DNA from: Archangium lansingense
Lineage (GTDB): Bacteria > Myxococcota > Myxococcia > Myxococcales > Myxococcaceae
Length of the DNA: 64,000 bases
Assembly (NCBI RefSeq): GCF_026626635.1
Contig: NZ_JAPNKA010000001.1
Location: forward strand, 6,696,001-6,760,000
Direction: 5' to 3'
Under the pieces are notes generated by a model that searched no databases, had not been told where the DNA came from, and saw only the letters and a list, made by a program, of their open reading frames with translations. The number at the start of each line of letters is the position of its first letter. The stretch's first letter is position 1. A program made the translations under genes and the position numbers. Positions 19,446-26,940 of the stretch are shown piece by piece.

Positions 19446-19715
19446 TCAGCAAACGCCGTCGCGGGATGCGCAATATTCGAAGCAGACGGAAGGCGAGGTG
19501 GGGCTGCGGCACTCGGATCCGTCGCAACAATATATGATGATCCAGGAAGCGTGCTTCGTGCCTGAATCGGATGCGCACTGCTCCGTGCACTCGGCAGCGG
19601 AACCGGTGCACGTGGTGCCGTTGCCGCACGACATGTACACCTCTTCGGTGGACGTGCCGCCACAGCCCGCCAGCATCCCCACTGCCATCAACCCTGCGAT
19701 GATTGCCCTTCGCAT
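19446..19715 (-). CDS. Small cysteine-rich lipoprotein
   Basis: This 89-aa protein has a signal peptide and lipobox (GMLAGC, lipidated Cys at 18). The mature part carries ten further cysteines, including a CC pair, in 62 residues (for example MSCGNGTTC, AECTEQC, IIIYCCDGSEC, CASRDGVC). It is probably disulfide-rich and surface-anchored. The ATG at 19715 is chosen because it opens directly into the signal peptide. I do not recognise the family; similar tiny Cys-rich lipoproteins are abundant and poorly characterised in myxobacteria. The GC content is lower than in its neighbours. Confidence 0.75.
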   Translation of the reverse strand: MRRAIIAGLMAVGMLAGCGGTSTEEVYMSCGNGTTCTGSAAECTEQCASDSGTKHASWIIIYCCDGSECRSPTSPSVCFEYCASRDGVC

Positions 19716-19802
19716 ACTGTGATGTGTCTCCTGGGTGAGAACTGCACGGGCCACGATAAGCCAGGGCGTCCCCGCTCAAAAGAAGTTGGTCCTGAGGCCG
19801 GT

Positions 19803-20045
19803 TCAGGGCGTGGGTGTCACAGCGGCGCCGGTGTCGGCGTCGAACACTTCGATGGCGGTCATCGGGCACAGCTCGGCCGCCGCGAGCACGGCGTCGTCCG
19901 GATCGACCTCGCTGAGCAGGGCTTGTGAGAGGCCGTCCACGAGGTGGAAGTAGCGGGGTGCCGTCATGACGCACATCCCGCAACCGCCACAGTTCTCCGT
20001 GACCCGCACCCGCCAGCGGAGGGGCAGGGAGGTTTCGCCGCTCAC
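19803..20045 (-). CDS. Small ferredoxin, likely P450 redox partner
   Basis: This 80-aa protein starts with a GTG that overlaps the P450 stop codon (GTGA), so the two are translationally coupled. The cluster motif is C19-x2-C22-x2-C25 (CGGCGMC) with C60-P near the end. This is one cluster's worth of ligands, as in the [3Fe-4S]/[4Fe-4S] ferredoxins that serve actinobacterial and myxobacterial P450s. Ala and Pro after the third Cys (CVMTAPRYF) match that group. It should pass electrons to the linked P450; the ferredoxin reductase is not in the window. Confidence 0.93.
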   Translation of the reverse strand: MSGETSLPLRWRVRVTENCGGCGMCVMTAPRYFHLVDGLSQALLSEVDPDDAVLAAAELCPMTAIEVFDADTGAAVTPTP

Positions 20046-21271
20046 CACGTCACCTCGAGGCGTGCGGGGCAGCGGGCGATCAGCCCGGGCTTCCACGGCA
20101 CCTCGTCGCCAGGGACCGCGAGCCGCAGGTTCGGGAACCTACGGAGCAGGCCCTCGAGCGCGAGGCTCAACTCGGTCCTGGCCAGCGACGCCCCGAGGCA
20201 GTGGTGCGCCCCGTGGCCGAAACCGAGGTGCGGGTTGGGTCTGCGGGCGAGGTCGATCTTCTCGGGACACGTGAAGACGCGCTCGTCACGATCCGCGGAC
20301 GCACGCTGGAAGATGACCGTGTCCCCCTTGCGGATCAATACGCCGCCCAGCTCGACGTCCTCCGTCGCTCGCCGCGGGAAGCTCCCGGTCGAGCGCAGCG
20401 GGATGTACCGCAGCAGCTCTTCGATCGCCGTCGGCAGCAGCGAGGGTTCGGCCACCAGCTGGGCGTAGAGCTCTCGGTGGGAGAGCAACAGGAAGAAGCT
20501 GTTCGAGATCATGCTGAGCGACGTCTCGTGGCCGGCCATGAGAATCCCGATACCGGTTCGAGCGGCCTCGCGCAGCGTCAGCCGCTCGGTGTTCATCGCC
20601 TCCAGCAAGGTGCTGACGAGGTCGTCCGTGGGGCATGCGCGGCGCTGTTCCAGCAACTCCTGGAAGTACTCCTCCAGCGCCGTCCGGGACCGGTCGATCT
20701 CGACGGGATCGTAGGCCGTGGTGGCGACGAAGACGTCGGAGTACCGGCGGAACCGCTCCCGATCCGCGTAGGGGATGCCGAACAACTCGGAGATCATCAC
20801 GACCGGCATCGGGACCGCCAGACTGGCGACCAGGTCCGCCGGTGGTCCCTGTGCAACGAGCAGGTCGAGCTGCTCATCCACCACGTCACGGATCCGGTCG
20901 CGCAGCTGCTCCACCCGCCGCATCGAGAAGGCCTTCACCACGACGCGGCGGATCCTGGTGTGCTCCGGTGGATCCATCGTGAGCAGGTTTCCCGGCCGCA
21001 GCGGCAATGGGGTGACCCGGGCGGTATCCGGCTCCGTGGCTTCCAGGGAGCTGAACCTCGGGTCGGCCAGGAATTGTTTGATCTCGGCGTAGCCGGTCAG
21101 CAGCCACGCTTCACCACCGAACGGCATCCTCACGCGGCTGATCGGCTCCTCCCGGCGCAGTTCCGCGTACCGAGGGTGGAGGTCCAAGGCCCGGACGGGC
21201 CCGAACGGATAGTTCGGTGGTGCACCGGGGAGCGCCTGAGCATCCCCACGATTGGAGTTCCTCGTGCTCAT
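20042..21271 (-). CDS. Cytochrome P450 (soluble bacterial type)
   Basis: This 409-aa protein has the I-helix motif AGHETS, the K-helix ExxR (EELLRY) and the heme loop FGHGAHHCLG with Cys358 as thiolate ligand. The length and lack of a membrane anchor fit a soluble class I P450 using ferredoxin; the ferredoxin gene follows directly. The ATG at 21271 is chosen because the preceding open frame has no similarity. A TetR gene lies 116 bases upstream on the same strand, and two MpaB-type oxygenases diverge beyond it. The substrate is unknown. The locus suggests inducible oxidation of a hydrophobic compound. Confidence 0.95.
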   Translation of the reverse strand: MSTRNSNRGDAQALPGAPPNYPFGPVRALDLHPRYAELRREEPISRVRMPFGGEAWLLTGYAEIKQFLADPRFSSLEATEPDTARVTPLPLRPGNLLTMDPPEHTRIRRVVVKAFSMRRVEQLRDRIRDVVDEQLDLLVAQGPPADLVASLAVPMPVVMISELFGIPYADRERFRRYSDVFVATTAYDPVEIDRSRTALEEYFQELLEQRRACPTDDLVSTLLEAMNTERLTLREAARTGIGILMAGHETSLSMISNSFFLLLSHRELYAQLVAEPSLLPTAIEELLRYIPLRSTGSFPRRATEDVELGGVLIRKGDTVIFQRASADRDERVFTCPEKIDLARRPNPHLGFGHGAHHCLGASLARTELSLALEGLLRRFPNLRLAVPGDEVPWKPGLIARCPARLEVTW

Positions 21272-21387
21272 ACGTGGACAGAGTGGCGACCGCGCCTGTT
21301 GTGATACGTCGGCGCCGTCAGAGCACCGAGAACTCGTCGGCTCCTTGCTGGCCGCGGCCTCGAGCGCCACGCTCGCCTCCTTGGCAC

Positions 21388-22062
21388 CTACTTGGGGGGG
21401 CGCCCGACGAGACCGTCGAGCAGGCGCTTCGCGAGGGCCGTCACGGTGTCGCGGCGGGTCTCGTCGAGCCGCTCCCACCCGAGGACAGAGAGCGACACGG
21501 GCTCTATCGTCGTGAATGCGGAGAGCGAGGTGAGCAGCATCACCGCGCCCGCGCACTCCTCCTCTCTACCGGGGCGGCGATTGCGCGCGATGGCCAGCAG
21601 ATCGGCGACGAGTCCGATACCGGGGCTCCACAGCCCCTCGAATAGCACCGCATAGCCCGGGCCCTGCTCGCGCATCTCGCGCTGCACGAAATCGGTGGTG
21701 AGCCGTTGCTCGGCATCGGCGGTGATCGCCTTGACGAGCGCGTCGAGGATACGGTCGAGCCAGTCCCGCGCTTCCGTGGCCGAGAGCGACCCCTTGTTCG
21801 CGGCCTCGCGAGCGGCGCTCACCAGCGGCAACAACCGGCGACTGTACTGTTCGACGATCTCCTGCGCGCAAGCGCGGTGCAGCCCCTCTTTGTTGCCGAA
21901 GTGGTAGGCGATCACCGGGAGCGAGACACCCGCCTCGGCGGCGATCATCCGGGTGGTGGCGCCCGTGAAGCCCTCACGAGCAAAACAGCGCATGCCCGCC
22001 TCGAGGATCCGGGCCCTGGTCATCTCCGTCGGCGTCAGGCGGCTTTTGGTCTCGAGGCTCAT
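21388..22062 (-). CDS. TetR-family regulator of the oxygenase/P450 locus
   Basis: This 224-aa protein has its helix-turn-helix at about residues 15-62 (ILEAGMRCFAREGFTGATTR, then AGVSLPVIAYHFGNKEGLH). The C-terminal domain resembles the AcrR/CecR-like subgroup. It is transcribed toward the P450 and ferredoxin genes and diverges from the MpaB pair. The 135-base divergent region contains a 37-bp palindrome (22151-22187), the obvious candidate operator. Autoregulation and repression of both arms, relieved by the substrate, is inferred. Confidence 0.92.
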   Translation of the reverse strand: MSLETKSRLTPTEMTRARILEAGMRCFAREGFTGATTRMIAAEAGVSLPVIAYHFGNKEGLHRACAQEIVEQYSRRLLPLVSAAREAANKGSLSATEARDWLDRILDALVKAITADAEQRLTTDFVQREMREQGPGYAVLFEGLWSPGIGLVADLLAIARNRRPGREEECAGAVMLLTSLSAFTTIEPVSLSVLGWERLDETRRDTVTALAKRLLDGLVGRPPK

Positions 22063-22150
22063 GCTCCGTCATATAGGCAGGGAGGAGTCTGTTCCGGTAG
22101 GGCGCGCTCCTCGCCCTTCCGAAGCAGGTGCTCGGGTTGTTGCAGCAGAA

Positions 22151-22187
22151 CCTATCAAGTGATATACGAAATATATCAACTGATAGG
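22151..22187. promoter_or_regulatory. 37-bp near-perfect palindrome, probable TetR operator
   Basis: Two 16-base arms, CCTATCAAGTGATATA and TATATCAACTGATAGG, are separated by 5 bases and match at 14 of 16 positions. Within each arm the words CCTATCA and TGATATA are themselves related (TATCA/TGATA), giving a nested symmetry. It is strikingly AT-rich for this genome. The right end lies only 9 bases before the ATG of the first MpaB gene and overlaps where its promoter should be, so bound repressor would block transcription. Confidence 0.8.
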
Positions 22188-22196
22188 GGTGGCGAT

Positions 22197-23156
22197 ATGG
22201 CTTTACGTGAGTCGGTAGCGGCCGAGCACGAAGCAGCGCCGGCGCAGGCGGCAAAGCGGGCGGCTGCACGCGAGTGGAAGATCGACTTTCTCACCCCCGC
22301 CGGAGAGCCTTCGTTGGTCCCGCCGGACTCGGTGCAGTGGCGGGTCTACCGCAACCCGATCGCCATGGGCATTGGCGGAGTGGCCGCCGTGCTGCTCGAG
22401 TTCGCCGACCCACGGATCCGCAGCGGGGTATGGGACCACTCGATCTACAAGGTGGACCCGATCGGACGCTCGCGACGGACCGGGGTCGCGGCGATGGTGG
22501 GGGTGTATGGCCCCGCCTCGGTGGCGCGCAAGGTGATCGCCGGCGTCACGAAGATGCACGCGCGCGTGTCGGGTGAGACCCCCAATGGTCAGTCGTACCG
22601 TGCGCTCGATCCGGTGCTGCTCAATTGGGTCTCCGCGACCGCTGCCTTCGGCTTCTTCAAGGCCTACCACACCTTCGTTCGTCCGCTCTCGCCGGAGGAG
22701 CAGGTGCGCTTCTTCGCGGACGGGAAGCCGGTCGCCGAGCTCTACGGCGTCACGCAAAGCGTTGGGTCGGAAGCCGAGTTCGTCGCGATGATGGAAGGGC
22801 TGCTGCCAGGTTTCGAGCCGCACCCGATCAACCTCGAGTTCCTGAACATCATCGAATCGGGCCGTGCGGCGCCGTCCGTGCCGCGCTTCCTGCACCGCGC
22901 GATGGCCCGCGGCGCGGTCGCGCTCCTCCCACCGGTGGTCCGGAAGAGATTGGAGCTCGGGAAGGAATGGGACCTGACCGCGCTCGACCGTCTTGCGCTG
23001 ACCTCCGCCGGCCGGCTCGCCAACCATTGGCGCGACCGCAACTCTCCCGCCTGGCAGGCGGCGCTGCGTCTCGGTCTGCCAGGCGATTTTGCTTGGCGAT
23101 CGCCATCGATGCAGAGAAGCCTGCTCAAGACCTCCCTATCGGAGCCTTCCCCATGA
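22197..23156 (+). CDS. MpaB/DUF2236 family heme oxygenase-like protein, first of a pair
   Basis: This 319-aa protein (ATG 22197, AGGGGTGG upstream) carries the Arg-x3-Thr (R91, T95; RSRRT) and a His 26 residues later (H121; KMHARV). These match the conserved Arg/Thr/His of the DUF2236 fold seen in latex-clearing protein Lcp, where the His ligates heme. DPVLLNWV and FVRPLSPEEQVRFF are other family landmarks. Family members cleave polyisoprene or act in mycophenolate biosynthesis (MpaB'). Its stop overlaps the start of the second copy (ATGA). A 319-aa length suits the family. Substrate unknown; the setting implies a hydrophobic alkene or lipid. Confidence 0.9.
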   Translation: MALRESVAAEHEAAPAQAAKRAAAREWKIDFLTPAGEPSLVPPDSVQWRVYRNPIAMGIGGVAAVLLEFADPRIRSGVWDHSIYKVDPIGRSRRTGVAAMVGVYGPASVARKVIAGVTKMHARVSGETPNGQSYRALDPVLLNWVSATAAFGFFKAYHTFVRPLSPEEQVRFFADGKPVAELYGVTQSVGSEAEFVAMMEGLLPGFEPHPINLEFLNIIESGRAAPSVPRFLHRAMARGAVALLPPVVRKRLELGKEWDLTALDRLALTSAGRLANHWRDRNSPAWQAALRLGLPGDFAWRSPSMQRSLLKTSLSEPSP

Positions 23157-24169
23157 ACAACTCCCTACCCGGTGCCAGCCTCCAGTCCAGCGAGCACGAG
23201 CGCGATACGAGCGGCGTCCCGGCGGGCTGCCCCTTCGGTGGCCACGCGCGGAACGAACGCGCCGGCGCAGACATGCCCGGCCCGACCTATCGCCGCCCGT
23301 TCTGGCGGCCACGCTCTCCGGAGGTGCGCCGCGAGATATCCCGCCTGGATGCGCGGCGCGACTGCCAGCGCATCGTGCACCTGCTGACGGCCTACGAGTT
23401 CCCCTTCGACATGCAGCGCGCGAACGAGCTCGCGCTCTTCCACACCTTTGGTAGCCGTTCCGTCGCGCGCCTGCTGGATCGTACTGGCGAGTTCAGCAAG
23501 CGTGGCCAGAAGCGCTATGACGACACGCGGTTGCTGATCGCTCATTTCATGGAATGCGGCTGGGACGTGGAGACCGGCCGGCGCTCCATCGAGCACATGA
23601 ACCACATCCACTCATTCTTCCGCATCTCGAACGAGGACTTCCTCTTCGTGCTGTGGACCTTCATCGACTTTCCCATCCGGTGGATGGACGACTTCGGCTG
23701 GCGGTCCTTCACGGCGCACGAGCGCGAGGCCTGGTTCTACTACTGGTGCGAAATCGGCCGCCGGATGGGCCTGCAAGGCATCCCCGAGAGCAGGGCTGCC
23801 TATGACGACTACATCCGCGCCTATGAGGCCCGCGAGTTCGTGCCCAACGAGGCCAGCCACCGCGTAGCCCAGGCCACCATCGACATCATGGCCGCCTGGT
23901 TTCCCCGTCCCTTGCGCGGACTGATCGCTCCCATCAGCCTCAGCCTCGTTCCGCCGCAATTGCTGCCCGCCATCCAGTTCTCGCCCCCTCCCGCCTGGGT
24001 CTCCAGACTGACGCGTGCCGCGCTCAAGCTGCGCGCATGCGCCAAGCGCTATGTTTCATTGGAGCGCTACCCCACGCGAATCAAGAACAGCCCCAATCGC
24101 ACCTACCCCGGTAATGACTATCAGATCGAGGCCCTCGGCCCGGAATTCGCCCAGCGCCACGAGGCCTGA
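23153..24169 (+). CDS. MpaB/DUF2236 family heme oxygenase-like protein, second and divergent copy
   Basis: This 338-aa protein is translationally coupled to the preceding gene by an ATGA overlap. Overall identity to its neighbour looks low, but the same signature is present: Arg121-x3-Thr125 (RYDDT) and His151 26 residues after the Thr (EHMNHIH). The segment ISNEDFLFVLWTFIDFPIRW replaces the DPxLLxWV region of the first protein. An N-terminal extension of about 50 residues is hydrophilic and contains two cysteines. No signal peptide is seen. The pair may form a heterodimer or act on consecutive intermediates; that is inference. Confidence 0.85.
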   Translation: MNNSLPGASLQSSEHERDTSGVPAGCPFGGHARNERAGADMPGPTYRRPFWRPRSPEVRREISRLDARRDCQRIVHLLTAYEFPFDMQRANELALFHTFGSRSVARLLDRTGEFSKRGQKRYDDTRLLIAHFMECGWDVETGRRSIEHMNHIHSFFRISNEDFLFVLWTFIDFPIRWMDDFGWRSFTAHEREAWFYYWCEIGRRMGLQGIPESRAAYDDYIRAYEAREFVPNEASHRVAQATIDIMAAWFPRPLRGLIAPISLSLVPPQLLPAIQFSPPPAWVSRLTRAALKLRACAKRYVSLERYPTRIKNSPNRTYPGNDYQIEALGPEFAQRHEA

Positions 24170-24205
24170 GCCGAGAGGCGGCTCGCGGGCAAGCCCCTCC
24201 GGAAA

Positions 24206-24231
24206 GAGCCCGGAGCGGTGCTCGCGGGCTC
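24206..24231. terminator. Hairpin between converging genes
   Basis: The arms GAGCCCG (24206-24212) and CGGGCTC (24225-24231) pair perfectly, and an inner GAGC/GCTC stem with a GGT loop adds four more pairs. It sits in the 66-base gap between the second MpaB gene and the isonitrile synthase gene, so it probably terminates from both sides. No long U-tract is seen. Confidence 0.55.
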
Positions 24232-24235
24232 CTGA

Positions 24236-25168
24236 TCAGTCCTGCTGGAAGTGGCTGGGCTTGCCGTCGAGGTGCACCAGGCGCCCGAGTCTCGCGGCCT
24301 TCTCGCGCGGCATGAGGGTCCAGGTGCCGTCCGCGCGGCGCAGGGCCACCGAGTGCCAGGGGGTGGTCCAGGCGTCCGGGGCGTCGAGGAGGCGGATGCC
24401 GAATTTGGCCGCGCCGACGGGCTGGGGGTGGATGGACAGTCGTACGGCGTTCGGGTGGTGCTCGGCGATGAGGTCGCCCCAGGCGCGGCTGCGCTGGATG
24501 ACGCCGTAGGCGCGCCACCGGCAGGCGCGTTGGAGCGCGGTGCGGGTGCCGGGCCAGTGGGGGGTGTCCTCGACGAGGAAGCGGGTGATGCCCCGGTAGA
24601 GGGCGAGGGTCTGGTGGTTGGCGTGGATCTCGGCGCGCAGGTCGTCCAGGGCGGGGGCATATTGGTCGTGGACGTGGGCGCGTTTCGCGGGGTGCGGAAG
24701 GTTGCCGAGGACGTCGCGCAGGTCGAAGACGCTCAGCTTCTTCAGGCCCAATCGCCCTATCTGTGCGCGGAGCTCGTCGGTGTAGGCGTCGATGTGGCCG
24801 TCGGGGACGCCGATGAGGTCGCCGAAGATGTGGCCGTCGGAGCAGATGACCACCCGGGCGCCGGGCGGGTGGATCCGCTGGATATCGGTGCACAGGGTGT
24901 TCAGGAAGGTGAGGGAGAGACGTTCTCCCTGGTCGGGCAGGTGGCCCAGGACTTTGTCCGGGTTGGGGGACTTGCAGGGGAAGGCGGGCAGGGTGAAGAC
25001 GACGGGAGCGCCGTCGCGTACGAAGGCGGCGATGTTGCGCAGCTGGTGGGGGAACGCCGTCGCGGGGGCGGGGGTTGGGTCGGTCGTGCGGTGGTGAGGC
25101 AGGAGGAGGTTCAGGATCGCGGAGCTGATGCTCGTGGAGAGGGCGTCTGGGGTGGTCGTCATCTGCAT
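24236..25168 (-). CDS. Isonitrile (isocyanide) synthase, DIT1/PvcA family
   Basis: This 310-aa protein carries the family core: FPCKSPN (63-69) and CSDGHIFGDLIGVPDGHIDA (109-128), followed by YTDELR. PvcA/IsnA enzymes turn the amino group of Tyr or Trp into an isonitrile using ribulose-5-phosphate; yeast DIT1 belongs to the same family. The length is near the family norm of about 320. The ATG at 25168 has GGAG 7 nt upstream. It lies 123 bases downstream of a P450 gene on the same strand, a likely operon. No PvcB-type 2-oxoglutarate oxygenase is present. Sequence style (Ala/Arg/His-rich, very GC-rich) resembles actinobacterial proteins, hinting at transfer. Confidence 0.92.
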   Translation of the reverse strand: MQMTTTPDALSTSISSAILNLLLPHHRTTDPTPAPATAFPHQLRNIAAFVRDGAPVVFTLPAFPCKSPNPDKVLGHLPDQGERLSLTFLNTLCTDIQRIHPPGARVVICSDGHIFGDLIGVPDGHIDAYTDELRAQIGRLGLKKLSVFDLRDVLGNLPHPAKRAHVHDQYAPALDDLRAEIHANHQTLALYRGITRFLVEDTPHWPGTRTALQRACRWRAYGVIQRSRAWGDLIAEHHPNAVRLSIHPQPVGAAKFGIRLLDAPDAWTTPWHSVALRRADGTWTLMPREKAARLGRLVHLDGKPSHFQQD

Positions 25169-25291
25169 GGCGGGTCTCCTGGAGGCATGGCGGTGGCGTT
25201 ACGGCCGGGCGCCGTCGGGTAGCGGGTGGGGGTTGGGCGGCCGAGGCTGGGTCGGGCGGTGCGGCCGGACGCGGTCAGCCGTGGGGTGGTG

Positions 25292-26554
25292 TCAGAGGCG
25301 TCGGTCGTAGCCGACGGGCAGGTGGTTGGTGCCGCGGCCGAGGACGGCCGGGATCCACTCGAGGTCCTCCTCTCTGATGGTCAGGTGCAGGCCGGGCAAC
25401 CGGGTGAGCAGGGTGCCGAGGGCGATCTGGAGTTCGGTGCGGGCGAGGGTGGCGCCGGGGCAGAAGTGGATGCCGTGGCTGAAGGCGAGGTGGGGGTTGG
25501 GGCTGCGGTCGAGGTCGAGGGTGTCGGGGTCGGGGAAGCGGCGCGGGTCGCGGTTGGCGGCGCACAGGGAGACGATCACCGAGTCGCCTGCGGGGACGCG
25601 CGTGCCGTGCAGGTCGCTGTCCCGGTCGAAGAAGCGCCAGGTGGTCAGCTCGAAGGCGCTGTCGTAGCGCAGGAGTTCCTCGACGGCGCGGGGCAGCAGG
25701 TCCGGGTTGCCGCGGAGGCGGGCGAGCTGGTCCGGGTGACGGAACAGGGCGATCAGGGCGGTGGTGAGCTGGTTGGTGACCGGTTCCTGGCCGGCGACGA
25801 GGAGCTGGAAGATCATCGAGTCCAGTTCCTCCGGAGTCAGTTCACCGTGGTCACGGGCCACGACGAGGCGGCTGAGCAGGTCGTCCTCCCCGTGCTCGCG
25901 TTTGTAGGCGACGACGCCAGCGATGTAGCTCTGCAGGCCGTGCAGGCGTGCTTCGTACAGCGGCCGACCGGGGTCGGTGGGGCCAACTGGCTGGACGACC
26001 TTCCCCCAGTCGCGGTCGAAGCGGCCTGCCAACTCGGGTGGGAGACCGATGACTTCGGCGAGGACCTGGAAGGGAAAGCGGGCGGCGAAGCCGGTGACCA
26101 GGTCCGCGGGGCCGTACTCGGGGAGCCCATCGACGAGCGCGTCGGCCAGCTCCTGGAAACGGGGGCGGAGCTGTTCGACGCGTCGGGACGTGAAGGCGTC
26201 CGTCACGAACCGGCGCATGCGGGTGTGCCGGGGCGGGTCCTGGTGGAGCAGGTGTACCTGGAGCTGGGAGTGCTGCGGCTCCGGCATGATCGCGGCGCGG
26301 GCCCGCCAGCGGTCGTTGCCTCGGTCGTGGTTCTTGCCGAGGCGCTCGTCGTTCAGCGCGGAGCGCGCGGCCTCGTAGCCGGTGACGAGCCAGGCCCGGA
26401 CGCCGCTGGGGAAGAGCACGCGATGGACCGGGCCGGCCTCACGCATCCGCTCGTACAGGGGGTAGGGGTTGGCCTTGTAGGGGCAGCCCGTGAGCGGGAC
26501 AGGGTCGGGCAGGGTGTCTGGCTCGGTGGCGGGCAGGGGGTCGTGAAGGGTCAT
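25292..26554 (-). CDS. Cytochrome P450 paired with the isonitrile synthase
   Basis: This 420-aa soluble P450 is of the CYP105/107-like bacterial type. The ExxR is EELLRY and the heme loop is FSHGIHFCPG with Cys365. The I-helix reads LLVAGQEPVTNQ, so the usual acid-alcohol pair is Glu-Pro: the conserved Thr is missing. That occurs in a minority of P450s that use substrate hydroxyls for oxygen activation. It precedes the isonitrile synthase in the same direction; DIT1/DIT2 of yeast spore-wall dityrosine show the same enzyme pairing. It probably tailors the isonitrile or its precursor. The ATG follows CTGAGGAGCACCC, a good ribosome site. Confidence 0.93.
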   Translation of the reverse strand: MTLHDPLPATEPDTLPDPVPLTGCPYKANPYPLYERMREAGPVHRVLFPSGVRAWLVTGYEAARSALNDERLGKNHDRGNDRWRARAAIMPEPQHSQLQVHLLHQDPPRHTRMRRFVTDAFTSRRVEQLRPRFQELADALVDGLPEYGPADLVTGFAARFPFQVLAEVIGLPPELAGRFDRDWGKVVQPVGPTDPGRPLYEARLHGLQSYIAGVVAYKREHGEDDLLSRLVVARDHGELTPEELDSMIFQLLVAGQEPVTNQLTTALIALFRHPDQLARLRGNPDLLPRAVEELLRYDSAFELTTWRFFDRDSDLHGTRVPAGDSVIVSLCAANRDPRRFPDPDTLDLDRSPNPHLAFSHGIHFCPGATLARTELQIALGTLLTRLPGLHLTIREEDLEWIPAVLGRGTNHLPVGYDRRL

Positions 26555-26854
26555 GGGTGCTCCTCAGAAGGTGAGTTCGGGCTGGTAGTGCTGGGAGCGG
26601 GTGTCGCCGTGAAAGGACGCCCAGCCGGTGATTCAGACGTTGGTGATGGCCGCGGCGTGGATGCGCCAATCCACGAGGAATTCGGGCCTGCTGCGTGGCC
26701 CACGTGCGGGTAGAGAAGTGAACTGGTTTTGTGAGGGCAGTGAGTGCCGGCCTAGATGCTCGGTATTCGAGCAAGGCTCGTCCGGCTCACGCGCGGCATC
26801 ACAAGTGCGAGGGAGTCGCAATGCTCCGCGGAAGGTGTCCGCGGCCTGAAAAAT

Positions 26855-26904
26855 GCCGAGGCCGGAAACCCCTGATTGCTCAGCGGCTTCCGGCCTCGGC
26901 TTTT
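26855..26904. terminator. Rho-independent terminator
   Basis: A perfect 13-bp stem (GCCGAGGCCGGAA at 26855-26867, complement at 26888-26900) encloses a 20-nt loop. It has TTTT on one side and AAAAA on the other, so it can terminate in both directions. It serves the leftward gene ending at 26941. Confidence 0.8.
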
Positions 26905-26927
26905 GTGTCCCTGACGGGATTCGAATT
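26905..26927 (-). other. tRNA-3'-end-like sequence, possible attachment-site remnant
   Basis: Read on the minus strand this is ATTCGAATCCCGTCAGGGAC followed by ACA. It resembles a T-loop (TTCGAATCC), the 3' half of a T-stem and an acceptor strand, and it is directly followed by the terminator at 26855-26904. The 5' half of a tRNA is absent: the sequence upstream is the end of the 461-aa gene, and the T-stem would not pair. It may be the 3' scar left by integration at a tRNA gene. Confidence 0.3.
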
Positions 26928-26940
26928 CAGTGATCGACGA

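Larger units (their letters stand above)
26555..26940 (-). other. Gene-poor stretch with coding debris upstream of the P450
   Basis: No intact gene is seen in these 386 bases. On the minus strand one frame reads DWRIHAAAITNV, a stop, then ITGWASFHGDTRSQHYQPEL and TF up to a second stop at 26564-26566, just before the P450 ribosome site. This looks like the decayed C-terminus of a third gene once upstream of the P450, although its family is not recognisable. A terminator and a tRNA-3'-end-like sequence lie beyond it. Confidence 0.35.
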
